From JALORV01 sp963754065 (GTDB lineage Bacteria; Pseudomonadota; Gammaproteobacteria; Burkholderiales; Burkholderiaceae_F): a stretch of 64,000 bases of DNA. The notes beneath the pieces were generated by a model. The model was not told the DNA's origin, ran no database searches, and worked only from the letters and a program-made list of their open reading frames with translations. Position 1 is the stretch's first letter, and the number at the start of each line of letters is the position of its first letter. Position numbers and translations under genes: made by a program. Positions 43,218 to 51,835 of this stretch are shown here, one piece after another. The stretch is from contig CAVWFH010000033.1 in the NCBI GenBank assembly GCA_963754065.1, positions 1 through 64,000 on the forward strand, in the 5' to 3' direction.

Positions 43218-44198
43218 TCAGAATCGGTACTGCTTTCCGACCGCCGATGGCACGACGGCATCGCCAAAGGCACTTGCCAATGCACCGGTCGCTCTCCAGC
43301 CCGTGCAATGGGCGGCAGCGATGACACGCAGCCCGAACTCGCCCATGGCCCCGACGGTGTCGGGAATGACCCGTTCGTTGGTACCGGACAGGTGGAAGCC
43401 ACCCAACACCCCGTAGAGAGGTATCTGCGGAAAGCAATCGCGGGCGTGCTTCAGGACGTTAACCACTCCCGCGTGCGAGCAGGCCGTGAAGACCACCAGC
43501 CCCTTTCCCCTGACGGCGACCGCGACGAAGCGTTCTTCCATGATCAGCGGATCCGGCTCCCAACCGCTGCCATCCGCGGTCCGGCGGTGCTGCCCGGGTA
43601 ATCCGGTTTCAAATGCCGTTACGCGCGGAATCTCGCCGCTGATATAGAAGCAGTCGTCCAGTATCGACTGCGCCCGAGTCGCATGGACGACCTCGGCGCC
43701 GTGTTGCGAGAGTTGGTGTGCGCTTGGCACATCCTCGAATAATCGGAACGACCCGTCGGCCGCCTTCGTCGCGCGTGTCCGGTACATCTCGGGGTGCATG
43801 TAGGTCGGGACATCGCGGGCGCCATTGCGCTGCCGAATCATCTGCAGTGCACGCAGCATGGCGCCACAGTGGTCCCAGTGACCGTGCGACAGCACGATGC
43901 CTTCAACCTGTCCCATGTCGAAGCCCAGGCGTTCGACGTTGCGATCGAAGACGGCTTCATCCGGCCCGGTATCGAAAAGCAGTGTCCGCGCCCGACCGCC
44001 ATGCCGGACCGTGATCGCACAGGAGAGCCCATGCGCTGCGCAACACAGGCAGCGTCCGGACAGTGCCCGCATCCCGCGCCCCCACAGGCGCGGCCATTCG
44101 TTCTCGACAAAGGGCGGCGTCGACGAAAGATTGTCGGTGACGTTGTCGACGAGTACGAGAACCTCGACCTCGTCCGCTTCCACAAGTGACGACACCAC
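43218..44198 (-). CDS. metallo-beta-lactamase-fold hydrolase (dihydropterin-phosphate synthase-like)
   Basis: A 326-residue MBL-fold protein with GTG start and GGGAGG just upstream. The metal site HxHxDH is SHGHWDHCG near residue 104, with further ligands in FTACSHAGVVN (near 235) and the C-terminal AAHCTGWRA. The arrangement, with VLVDNVTDN at the start, matches the family often annotated as 7,8-dihydropterin-6-methyl-4-(beta-D-ribofuranosyl)aminobenzene 5'-phosphate synthase; that name comes from archaeal work and probably does not describe the role here. It lies upstream of DUF1330 on the same strand. Confidence 0.85.
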   Translation of the reverse strand: MVSSLVEADEVEVLVLVDNVTDNLSSTPPFVENEWPRLWGRGMRALSGRCLCCAAHGLSCAITVRHGGRARTLLFDTGPDEAVFDRNVERLGFDMGQVEGIVLSHGHWDHCGAMLRALQMIRQRNGARDVPTYMHPEMYRTRATKAADGSFRLFEDVPSAHQLSQHGAEVVHATRAQSILDDCFYISGEIPRVTAFETGLPGQHRRTADGSGWEPDPLIMEERFVAVAVRGKGLVVFTACSHAGVVNVLKHARDCFPQIPLYGVLGGFHLSGTNERVIPDTVGAMGEFGLRVIAAAHCTGWRATGALASAFGDAVVPSAVGKQYRF

Positions 44199-44474
44199 GA
44201 CCTCCCGTTGCTGGCGGTTGTGACCCTCCTGGATTGTCTCCGCTTTCCGGTGGATTCGGAAGGCTGGTGAGATCTCCGACGGCCGCTGGCCGCGGCCCGC
44301 GCGTCGGTTCCGTTCGAACTTTCTTACAGACGCAGATCACATATGGATGTGGCGGATCGATCTGGCCCGCGGGTAAGCAATCGCGGCAGCACATCGACCA
44401 ACGGTGGCGTACGGAAAGTTCGCCGAATCGAACCGACGTGCCAATAACCTCAACCCACCCTAAGGAGCCACAAG

Positions 44475-44747
44475 ATGACCATCCGCCCCCTGATTGCCGC
44501 CCTCGCCTTCGCTTCACTCGCCGCGCCGCTGGCCGCGCATGCCGACGCGCCATCGGGCGACATCAACACCGTGTTCGCGATCGACCAGGCCGTCAAGATC
44601 GCGCAGCCGCAGTTCGATCGCAGCGCATGGCGCGCCTACGTCGAAGACACGCTGCCGGACCCGAAGTCGCCCGTTGTGACCTCGGTCACGCGCGAGCAGG
44701 TACTGAAGGAACTCGCCGCAATGCCGCTGGAGAAGGTCGGCGCCTGA
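44475..44747 (+). CDS. small exported protein of unknown function
   Basis: A 90-residue protein with a signal peptide ending APLAAHA (about residue 23). The mature 67 residues contain no Cys and include FDRSAWRAYVEDTLPDPKSP and REQVLKELAAMPLEK. AAGGAG lies eight bases before the ATG, and a strong terminator follows, so it is a monocistronic gene. No family recognised. The 276-bp region upstream (44199-44474) carries the divergent promoters and no gene I can support. Confidence 0.7.
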   Translation: MTIRPLIAALAFASLAAPLAAHADAPSGDINTVFAIDQAVKIAQPQFDRSAWRAYVEDTLPDPKSPVVTSVTREQVLKELAAMPLEKVGA

Positions 44748-44771
44748 TGCAGCGCTGGCAGGTGCAAACTG

Positions 44772-44810
44772 GGTGACGCGGCTGCGACAGCTGCCGCGCC
44801 ACCTTTCTTT
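44772..44810 (+). terminator. Rho-independent terminator of the small exported protein gene
   Basis: An 11-bp stem (44772-44782 with 44793-44803, arms GGTGACGCGGC and GCCGCGCCACC, one mismatch) followed by the T-rich tract TTTCTTT. It lies 25 bp after the stop codon and also faces the end of the garL-type gene. Confidence 0.8.
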
Positions 44811-44854
44811 AGTACTTACCGCTTGGATCTTCCGCTCGCGCGAGGTGCGCCCGC

Positions 44855-45643
44855 TCAAGCCGACGCGGCGAACTTGTCGCGCAAGGCCTGAGTCGCTGAC
44901 CGGAACAAGCCGAGGTCGCTGCCCACGGCGACGAACTCAGCACCCCACTCGATATAGCGGCGCGCGTCGGCCTCGACCGGTGCGAGGATCCCGCTCGCCT
45001 TGCCCGCGGCCCGCGCGCGCTCGAAGATGTGACGGATCGCCTGCTGCACGTCCGAATGAGCGGCATTGCCCAGGTGTCCCATCGCGGCCGCCAGGTCGGA
45101 CGGACCGACAAAGATGCCGTCCACACCTTCAACCGCTGCGATGGCATCGACCGCGGCCAGCCCCACGGCGCTCTCGATCTGCACCATGACGGCGATGTTC
45201 TCGTTGATCGACTTCAGGTAGTCGGGCACGGTCCCGTAGCGGTTCTGTCGCTGCGAGACCGACACGCCGCGCACGCCGGCGGGCGGATAGCGCGTGGCCG
45301 CAACCGCGCGGCGCGCCTCCTCGGCCGACTCCACGTACGGAATGAGAAAGTTGTAGAAGCCCGCGTCGAGCAGCCGCTTGATGACGACCGTGTCATTCCA
45401 CGGCGGCCGCACCACCGGAGCACTGGAGCTGTCCTTCAGCGCGAGCAATTGCGGTATCAGCGTCGTGACGTCGTTCGGTGCGTGCTCGGCATCGAGCAGC
45501 AGCCAGTCGAAACCCGCCAGGCCGAGCACCTCGGTCGTTACCGGATTGGCGAGCGAGCACCAGCAACCGATCAGGCGCCGGCGCGAGAGCAGCGCCTGGC
45601 GAAAGCGGTTGGGGATGCCGGTGTACGGCGCGTTCGACGTCAT
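44855..45643 (-). CDS. garL: HpcH/HpaI family aldolase, probably 2-dehydro-3-deoxyglucarate aldolase
   Basis: A class II pyruvate aldolase of 262 residues. Family motifs are FDWLLLDAEHAPND (base and metal region), VRPPWND, MVQIESAVGL with the metal-binding Glu, and GIFVGPSDLAAAMGH. Neighbouring gudD produces 5-keto-4-deoxyglucarate, the substrate of GarL, which is why garL rather than hpaI is preferred; close relatives cannot be separated by motif alone. The start at 45643 has GAGG upstream and lies 7 bp after the tctA stop. Last gene of the operon. Confidence 0.85.
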   Translation of the reverse strand: MTSNAPYTGIPNRFRQALLSRRRLIGCWCSLANPVTTEVLGLAGFDWLLLDAEHAPNDVTTLIPQLLALKDSSSAPVVRPPWNDTVVIKRLLDAGFYNFLIPYVESAEEARRAVAATRYPPAGVRGVSVSQRQNRYGTVPDYLKSINENIAVMVQIESAVGLAAVDAIAAVEGVDGIFVGPSDLAAAMGHLGNAAHSDVQQAIRHIFERARAAGKASGILAPVEADARRYIEWGAEFVAVGSDLGLFRSATQALRDKFAASA

Positions 45644-45650
45644 GGAAGCC

Positions 45651-47150
45651 TCACTTCTGAAACGCTTCTTCGCGCTTCGTGCGCAGCGCGGGGAGCAGGA
45701 CGATGACCAGGGCAATGGCGGAGATGGCAAGCAGCGTCGCGCTGATCGGGCGCGTGAAGAACACCATCGCACTGCCCTTCTTCATCAGCAACGCGCGCCG
45801 CAGGTACTCCTCCATCATGGGGCCGAGGATAAAGCCCAGCATCATCGGCGCCGGCTCGCAGCCGAGCTTGCGGAACACATAACCAAGGATGCCGAAGAGT
45901 GCCATCAGGTAGATGTCGAACTGCGCGTTCGACAGGCTGAACACGCCGATCGCGCAGAACACGAGGATCGCCGGAAACAGTAGGTGATACGGCACCGTGA
46001 TCATCTTCACCCAGATGCCGATCAGTGGCAGGTTGAGCACCAGCAGGAACAGGTTGCCGATCCACATCGACACGACCAGCCCCCAGAAGAGCGCCGGCTG
46101 CTCCACCATCACACCCGGTCCGGGCTGGATTCCGTGCATGATCAGCGCGCCGATCATCAGTGCCATCACCGGGTTCGACGGAATGCCGAGCGTGAGCATG
46201 GGAATGAAAGACGCCTGAGCGCCGGCGTTGTTGGCCGACTCCGGCCCGGCGACGCCTTCGATCGCGCCTCGCCCAAACTCGGCCGAGTGGCGCGACACCT
46301 TTTTCTCCAGGGAGTACGCAGCGAACGATGAAAGCATCGCGCCGCCGCCCGGCAGGATGCCAAGGAAGGAACCCAGTGTCGTTCCGCGCAGGATCGGCGC
46401 AACCATGCGCTTGAAGTCCTCGCGCGACGGCATCAGGCCGGCGACCTTCGTAGCCGCCAGCAAGCGTGGCGATTCGTCCTCCAGATTGGCGATGATCTCG
46501 CCGAGGCCGAACACACCCATCGCGACCACGACGAAGCTCACACCATCCAGCAGTTCCGGCAGATCGAACGAAAATCGGGCCGTGCCCGAGTTCACGTCGG
46601 TGCCGATCAGGCCCAGCAACAGACCCAGCACGATCATGCCGATCGCGTGCAGCAGTGAGCCGCTGGCCAGTACGATCGAGGCGACCAGCCCCAGGACCAT
46701 CAGCGAGAAGTAATCCGCAGGCCCGAAACTGAGCGCGATCTCCGACAGCGGCGGTGCCGCCAGCGCGATCAGGAACGTGCAGACGGTGCCGGCGAAAAAC
46801 GAAGCGATCGCGGCCGTTGCCAGAGCCACGCCCGCCCGGCCATTGCGCGCCATCTGGTAGCCGTCCAGTGCCGTCACCACAGACGAGGACTCGCCGGGCA
46901 GGTTCACAAGGATCGCCGTGGTCGAGCCCCCGTACTGCGCGCCATAGAAGATTCCGGCGAGCATGATCAGCGCCGTGACAGGTGGCAACCCGAACGTGAC
47001 CGGCAGCAACATCGCGATGGTCGCGACCGGACCCAGGCCCGGCAGCACTCCGATGGCGGTCCCCAGCAATACGCCCAGCAGGCAATAGAAGAGGTTGGCC
47101 CAACTCGCCGCCGTCGAGAAACCGAGCGCAAGATGTTCGAGCAGTTCCAT
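45651..47150 (-). CDS. tctA: tripartite tricarboxylate transporter permease, TctA family
   Basis: A 499-residue large permease with about eleven membrane helices. The family hallmarks are LPGLGPVATIAMLLP near the start, YGGSTTAILVNLPGE, and the second LGILPGGGAMLSSF / AGPESANNAGAQASFIP pair. It works with the TctB-like and TctC-like proteins of the same operon. From the context the substrate is probably glucarate or galactarate, by inference. It starts 9 bp after the tctB stop. Confidence 0.93.
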   Translation of the reverse strand: MELLEHLALGFSTAASWANLFYCLLGVLLGTAIGVLPGLGPVATIAMLLPVTFGLPPVTALIMLAGIFYGAQYGGSTTAILVNLPGESSSVVTALDGYQMARNGRAGVALATAAIASFFAGTVCTFLIALAAPPLSEIALSFGPADYFSLMVLGLVASIVLASGSLLHAIGMIVLGLLLGLIGTDVNSGTARFSFDLPELLDGVSFVVVAMGVFGLGEIIANLEDESPRLLAATKVAGLMPSREDFKRMVAPILRGTTLGSFLGILPGGGAMLSSFAAYSLEKKVSRHSAEFGRGAIEGVAGPESANNAGAQASFIPMLTLGIPSNPVMALMIGALIMHGIQPGPGVMVEQPALFWGLVVSMWIGNLFLLVLNLPLIGIWVKMITVPYHLLFPAILVFCAIGVFSLSNAQFDIYLMALFGILGYVFRKLGCEPAPMMLGFILGPMMEEYLRRALLMKKGSAMVFFTRPISATLLAISAIALVIVLLPALRTKREEAFQK

Positions 47151-47159
47151 CGCCTCGCC

Positions 47160-47624
47160 TCAGCGGGTGAACCAGGGGCCGAGGAGCGGCAGCGGCAGGC
47201 CGAGTCCCTGGACGAACACCAGTGCACAGAAAGCGATGAGCGCCAGCATCAGCAGGCAGGCGCGCCACTCGAGCCGGAATCGCGAACTCGCCGATGCGCC
47301 GACCAGAATGAGCGCAACAAGCGCGGGTACGAGTCCCGCCGGGCGCAGCAGCAGCCCGAACAGCACCGTGCCCGCCGTGACGAGGGCCGCGCCTTTCCAG
47401 GCCACCGCGCCGATCGGTGAGCCGTCACGGACGAACGAGCGCACGAGCGATGCGATGCCGATGAGCAGCAGCAGCGCACCCAGCGCGGTCGGAAAGTAGC
47501 CGGGCCCCATGCGCGATGCCGAGCCCATACCGTAGCCCCACGCCATCAGGATCGCGGTCAGACCGAAACCGGCATACAACAGCCCCGCACCAAGGTCCTT
47601 CGGGCTGCGGATGCGGAGCGACAT
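47160..47624 (-). CDS. tctB: tripartite tricarboxylate transporter small subunit, TctB family
   Basis: A 154-residue membrane protein with about four helices. It begins MSLRIRSPKDLGAGLLYAG, and the segment GMGSASRMGPGYFPTALGALL is the TctB signature. The ATG at 47624 follows GGAGG, whereas the longer frame has no ribosome binding site. It lies between gudD and tctA. Confidence 0.9.
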   Translation of the reverse strand: MSLRIRSPKDLGAGLLYAGFGLTAILMAWGYGMGSASRMGPGYFPTALGALLLLIGIASLVRSFVRDGSPIGAVAWKGAALVTAGTVLFGLLLRPAGLVPALVALILVGASASSRFRLEWRACLLMLALIAFCALVFVQGLGLPLPLLGPWFTR

Positions 47625-47679
47625 CGGTTCCTCCCCTGGCGCCGCGGCTCTGACGGCCGCGGTCGCCGTTGTCAACGCG

Positions 47680-49035
47680 TCATCGGACCAGGCAGGGCCG
47701 CTTGCGATCGAACTTCCACCCCGGGATCAGGAACTGCATCGCCGCGGCGTCATCGCGCGCGCCGAGGCCGTGCTCCAGGTACAGGCGGTGCGCCTGCTCC
47801 ACTTCGCCTTCGTCGAGTTCGATGCCGAGCCCGGCCTTCTCGGGCAGCGCGATGCGGCCGCCCGCGATGCGCAGAGGTTCCTGCGTCAGCCGCTGGCCAT
47901 CCTGCCAGATCCAGTGCGTATCGATGGCGGTGATCGGGTCGGGTGCCGCTGCCGCCACGTGCGTGAACATCGCCAGCGACACGTCGAAGTGATTGTTCGA
48001 GTGCGAGCCCCAGGTGAGTCCCCAGTCGCTACACAGTTGTGCAACTCGCACGGATCCCTGCATCGTCCAGAAGTGCGGGTCAGCGAGCGGGATGTCGACA
48101 GCGTGCAGCTGCAGTGCGTGGACCAGCTCGCGCCAGTCGGTCGCGACCATGTTGGTCGCCGTCGGCAGGCCCGTCGCGCGGCGGAACTCCGCCATCACCT
48201 CGCGGCCCGAGTAGCCGTTTTCTGCACCGCACGGATCTTCCGCGTACGCAAGCACGCCGTGCAGGTTGCGGCACAGTCGGACCGCTTCGGCGAGCGACCA
48301 GGCGCCGTTCGGGTCGAGCGTGACGCGCGCCTCCGGAAAACGTCTGGCGAGCGCGGTCACTGCTTCGACTTCGGCTTCTCCGCTGAATACGCCACCCTTC
48401 AGCTTGAAGTCGGCAAAGCCGTAACGGGCGTGCGCGGCTTCGGCGAGTCGCACGACCGACTCCGGCGTCAGGGCGGGTTCATGGCGCAGGCGCAACCAGT
48501 CATCGCCGGACGCGGCCGCCTCGACATACGGCAAGTCGGTCTTGCGCCGGTCGCCGACATAGAAGAGATACCCCAGCACCGGCACGTCGCGGCGCTGGAT
48601 GCCATTGCCGAGGAGCGCCGCGACCGGCACCTCGAGATACTGGCCGAGCAGGTCGAGCAGCGCGGATTCGAGCGCCGTCACCGCATGCACGGTGGTGCGC
48701 AGGTCGAAAGTCTGCTCCCCGCGGCCGCCGGCATCGCGATCTGCGAACTGCCGCCGCACTTCGTTGAGCACGGTCTGCACGTCGCCGATCGAACGGCCGA
48801 CGACGATCGGGCGAGCATCTTCCAGCGTTTTGCGGATGTTCTCGCCACCCGGCACTTCGCCCACGCCCGTGCGGCCCGCGCAGTCGGTGACGACGACGAG
48901 ATTGCGCGTGAAAAACGGTCCGTGCGCGCCGCTCAGGTTGAGCAGCATGCTGTCGCGCCCGGCCACCGGGATCACACGCATCCCGGCGACTTTGGGTGTC
49001 CCGCGCACGGCACTCATCGACGTTGCCCCGTCCAT
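47680..49035 (-). CDS. gudD: glucarate dehydratase
   Basis: An enolase-superfamily dehydratase of 451 residues that converts D-glucarate (and L-idarate) to 5-keto-4-deoxyglucarate. The active-site bases are K213 of the KLK at 211-213 and H345 in HSNNHFD, and the first metal ligand is D241 in TLDPNGAW. The loop TNMVATDW and the N-terminal GVGEVPGGE are typical of GudD. The start is uncertain between 49035 and the internal ATG at 49017; neither has a good ribosome binding site. It follows the tctC-type gene by 19 bp. Confidence 0.93.
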   Translation of the reverse strand: MDGATSMSAVRGTPKVAGMRVIPVAGRDSMLLNLSGAHGPFFTRNLVVVTDCAGRTGVGEVPGGENIRKTLEDARPIVVGRSIGDVQTVLNEVRRQFADRDAGGRGEQTFDLRTTVHAVTALESALLDLLGQYLEVPVAALLGNGIQRRDVPVLGYLFYVGDRRKTDLPYVEAAASGDDWLRLRHEPALTPESVVRLAEAAHARYGFADFKLKGGVFSGEAEVEAVTALARRFPEARVTLDPNGAWSLAEAVRLCRNLHGVLAYAEDPCGAENGYSGREVMAEFRRATGLPTATNMVATDWRELVHALQLHAVDIPLADPHFWTMQGSVRVAQLCSDWGLTWGSHSNNHFDVSLAMFTHVAAAAPDPITAIDTHWIWQDGQRLTQEPLRIAGGRIALPEKAGLGIELDEGEVEQAHRLYLEHGLGARDDAAAMQFLIPGWKFDRKRPCLVR

Positions 49036-49054
49036 CTTGGCCCCGCTTGCCGGC

Positions 49055-50026
49055 CTATTCGAGCGTGATCTTGCCGACCTCGATCACTTGCTTCCAGCGC
49101 TCGAGTTCCTTCGCCTGGAAAGCTGCCATCTGTTCCGGCGTGTTGGCGACGATCTCGAAGCCGAGGTCCTCCATCCGCTTGCGGGTCTCGGGATCATTCA
49201 GCGCCGCGACGATGGACTCGTTGAGTTTCTTCTTCACATCAGCGGGCAGCCCCTTCGGGCCGGCCACCGCCTGCCACGAGTAGACGTCGACGCCTTGCAC
49301 GCCCGACTCGGCCAGCGTCGGCACCTGCGGCAGCTGCGGCGAGCGCTTTTCGCTGGTAATGGCAAGCGCCTTGAGCTTGCCGGCCTTGATGTGGTTGATG
49401 ACTGCGTTGATGTTCTGGAACGACACATCGGCATGTCCCGCCAACAGGTCAGTGATCGCCGGTGCGCCACCTTTGTACGGCACGTGGATGCCACTGGTGC
49501 CAGTCTTCTGCCAGAAAAGCGCCGCCGTCAGGTGATCCGACGAGCCGGCGCCGGATGTCGCGAACGTGATCTTCTCTGGCTGCTTCTTCAGCAGCGCAAC
49601 GAACTCTGCGACGGAGTTGGCAGGAAAGTCGGGGCGTGTCACCAGCACGTTCGGCGCGCGCACTGCGACCGTGATCGGATCGAGATCCTTCACCGGATCG
49701 TATGCAAGCTTCTTCTGGATGAAGGGGTTCACCGCGTACACACCGATCGACGCCACCAGGAACGTGTAGCCGTCCGGCGCTGCGTTCTTCACCGCGGTCG
49801 CGCCGATGGCGCCCGTGGCGCCTGCACGGTTGTCGACCACGAACGGCTGACCGAGCTTGGCCTGCAACTGGGGGGCGATGGCGCGGGCCACCATGTCGGT
49901 CGAGCCGCCCGGCGGGAACGGCACGATGATGGTGACGGGCTTTTCCGGATAGGCGGCCAGCGCCGGTCCGAAACACGAAAGCAGGCCGAGCGACGCCACG
50001 ACCAGGGCGCGCAATGTTGTCTTCAT
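49055..50026 (-). CDS. tctC: tripartite tricarboxylate transporter substrate-binding protein (Bug/TctC)
   Basis: A 323-residue periplasmic binding protein with a signal peptide (cleavage near GPALA-A, residue 24). Bug-family features are YPEKPVTIIVPFPPGGSTD right after the signal, VDNRAGATGAIG, and the segment PFIQKKLAYDPVKDLDPI. It captures an organic acid for TctAB. AGGAG lies seven bases upstream of the ATG. It is first in the operon tctC-gudD-tctB-tctA-garL and divergent from the LysR gene. Confidence 0.93.
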   Translation of the reverse strand: MKTTLRALVVASLGLLSCFGPALAAYPEKPVTIIVPFPPGGSTDMVARAIAPQLQAKLGQPFVVDNRAGATGAIGATAVKNAAPDGYTFLVASIGVYAVNPFIQKKLAYDPVKDLDPITVAVRAPNVLVTRPDFPANSVAEFVALLKKQPEKITFATSGAGSSDHLTAALFWQKTGTSGIHVPYKGGAPAITDLLAGHADVSFQNINAVINHIKAGKLKALAITSEKRSPQLPQVPTLAESGVQGVDVYSWQAVAGPKGLPADVKKKLNESIVAALNDPETRKRMEDLGFEIVANTPEQMAAFQAKELERWKQVIEVGKITLE

Positions 50027-50146
50027 GGGGTGTCTCCTGAGGACGGGTTGCCGGCCATCGGCGCTCTTGCGTCGCGTTTGCTCAGGCCGGGAATCGACGC
50101 AGCCTAGGCCTGCGCGAAGTGGGCGTCCAATATATTCTTTGGCTTT

Positions 50147-50171
50147 CCGTGATTCACATTCGATATCACGG
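50147..50171. promoter_or_regulatory. LysR-type operator in the divergent glucarate promoter
   Basis: CCGTGAT-N11-ATCACGG is a perfect 7-bp inverted repeat with the T-N11-A core of LysR-family sites. It ends 25 bp before the regulator start and lies 121 bp from the tctC start. A second, weaker repeat CCAA-N8-TTGG at 50127-50142 overlaps an A/T-rich stretch that may contain the operon promoter. Confidence 0.75.
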
Positions 50172-50196
50172 AGAAGTGGCGCGCGATGGAAAATCC

Positions 50197-51099
50197 ATGG
50201 AACTGAGATCGTTGCGTTATTTCGTCGTGCTCGCCGAGGAGCTGCACTTCGGTCGGGCGGCCCGTCGACTCGCGATCACGCAGCCGCCGCTGTCGATCGC
50301 AATCCGCAACCTCGAAAACGAACTCGACGTGCAACTGCTCGTGCGCGACCGGCGGCGCGTTGCGCTGACGGAGCCCGGGCGGGCGTTCCTCGACCAGGCG
50401 CGTGTCGTGCTCGCCCGCGCTTCTGACGCAGTCGAAACGGCGCGCGCCGCCAGCCGCGGCGAGGCCGGCCGTCTTGCGATCGGATTCATGTCAGCGAGCA
50501 TCTACACGGTGCTGCCGCCGGCGCTGCGAGAGTTCGCGGCGAGCCACCCGGGCGTTCGGCTCGAACTGCGCGAACTCACGCTGCCGCAACAGTTCGCCGC
50601 GCTGGAAAAGGGCGACATCCACGTCGGTTTCATCCGGCCGCAGCCGATGGAGGCGGAGTTCTCGTCCGCGATCCTGCTGCAGGAGCCGCTGGTGGCCGCG
50701 CTTCCTTCCGGCCATCCCCTCACCCGCAACAAGCGCGTTCGTGCGACGGCGCTCGCGCGCGAGCCATTCGTGATGTTCCAGCGCTCGCCGGGCCTGGTCC
50801 TGCACGACATCGTTCTGAAATTCTGCCTGCAGCAGGGCTTCTCGCCCCATGTCGTACAGGAAGCGAGTCAGACCCACGCGGTGATCGGCCTCGTGTCGGC
50901 CGGAATCGGAGTGGCCCTGGTGCCCTCTTCTGCCGAGGAGATCCGGCTGAGAGGCGTCGAGCTGCGACCCCTGGCGGAACGATCGCCGCAGGTCGGCACC
51001 GCCCTGGCATGGCGCAGCGACGACGATTCGCCCGCCCTCAAGGCGTTTATCGCGACAGCGAAGCGCGTCGTGCGCCAGAAGCAGTCCGCACGCGATTGA
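50197..51099 (+). CDS. LysR-family regulator of the glucarate operon
   Basis: A 300-residue regulator. The N-terminal winged helix begins MELRSLRYFVVLAEELHFGRAA and includes RLAITQPPLSIAIRNLENEL. The effector-binding domain follows (about residues 90-295). I chose the ATG at 50197 as the normal family start. It is divergent from tctC with a shared spacer containing the T-N11-A operator, so control of that operon, with a sugar diacid as effector, is a reasonable inference. Codon use matches the host. Confidence 0.92.
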   Translation: MELRSLRYFVVLAEELHFGRAARRLAITQPPLSIAIRNLENELDVQLLVRDRRRVALTEPGRAFLDQARVVLARASDAVETARAASRGEAGRLAIGFMSASIYTVLPPALREFAASHPGVRLELRELTLPQQFAALEKGDIHVGFIRPQPMEAEFSSAILLQEPLVAALPSGHPLTRNKRVRATALAREPFVMFQRSPGLVLHDIVLKFCLQQGFSPHVVQEASQTHAVIGLVSAGIGVALVPSSAEEIRLRGVELRPLAERSPQVGTALAWRSDDDSPALKAFIATAKRVVRQKQSARD

Positions 51100-51117
51100 G
51101 CGTGCGCGGGCCGCGCG

Positions 51118-51432
51118 TCAGGCGACTGAAGCGCCGATGGCGTTCTTGGCCGGCAACGGCGCAGCCTCGGTTCCTTCGTCGGCCCCAGCGCCATGGTCGA
51201 GAACAACGCGGGCGCGCCACCAGCTCATCACCACGAGTGCGCCCGCACCGGCTGCCAGCGCCAGCCCCGACAGCGGCTGCATCTCACCGATGAACAACTG
51301 ATGCAGGATGCCCACCAGCCCGAACGCACCCACAGTACCGATGCGCAACCAAAGTCCGCTGGCGAGAAGCGCGACTCGACTTTCCTTGCTTTCTTCAGGC
51401 ATGGAATGCGTTTTCATCGTTGGATAGTTCAC
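51118..51432 (-). CDS. hypothetical two-helix membrane protein
   Basis: A 104-residue protein, GTG start at 51432 with AGAGG seven bases upstream; an ATG at 51417 is the alternative. Two hydrophobic helices (about residues 27-47 and 52-73) are linked by FIGEMQPL. The tail is acidic and Ala-rich. No family recognised. It ends 18 bp from the convergent lysR gene. Confidence 0.6.
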   Translation of the reverse strand: MNYPTMKTHSMPEESKESRVALLASGLWLRIGTVGAFGLVGILHQLFIGEMQPLSGLALAAGAGALVVMSWWRARVVLDHGAGADEGTEAAPLPAKNAIGASVA

Positions 51433-51835
51433 AGAGTCACCTCTCGAGTTTGGATCGGGCGAAATCTTGCTCGCACCGCGGTGGATGGGTGATGCAATGC
51501 ACAAACAGAAGATGCCTCTGTCGGGGAGGCACGTCTAATCACTCTTTCAAATCAATGACATCGGACAAATCGTCTGTTGCGATAACCCATTGATGCTTAG
51601 CAGCATTCCGCCCTTGGAAGCGAGGATCGCCGGGGCTAGAAGTAGCGGTCGAACTCCGCGGGAAGCGTTGTTTCTCCGCGAACGACGCGCAATTCCGGGA
51701 GGCTGGGCTGAATCGATAGAGCACCCACTAAGCTGACTTCTTCTAGTCCTACGCGGTGTTGAAAGTTGCATGAAACCCGGCGTTGTCATCTACCCGGAGT
51801 GCCCGACGGTCGTCCGGACCGTTCGCGTGGGGGGC
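51433..51835. other. A/T-richer spacer with a possible gene remnant
   Basis: About 400 bp without an intact gene. On the minus strand a frame ending at 51636 reads like a real protein C-terminus (VGLEEVSLVGALSIQPSLPE, then LRVVRGETTLPAEFDRYF and stop), but it has no start codon and is closed by stops within about 50 codons. A neighbouring frame just upstream (RALRVDDNAGFHATF) would join it after a one-base shift. This may be a decayed gene; the evidence is only the look of the translation. Confidence 0.25.
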
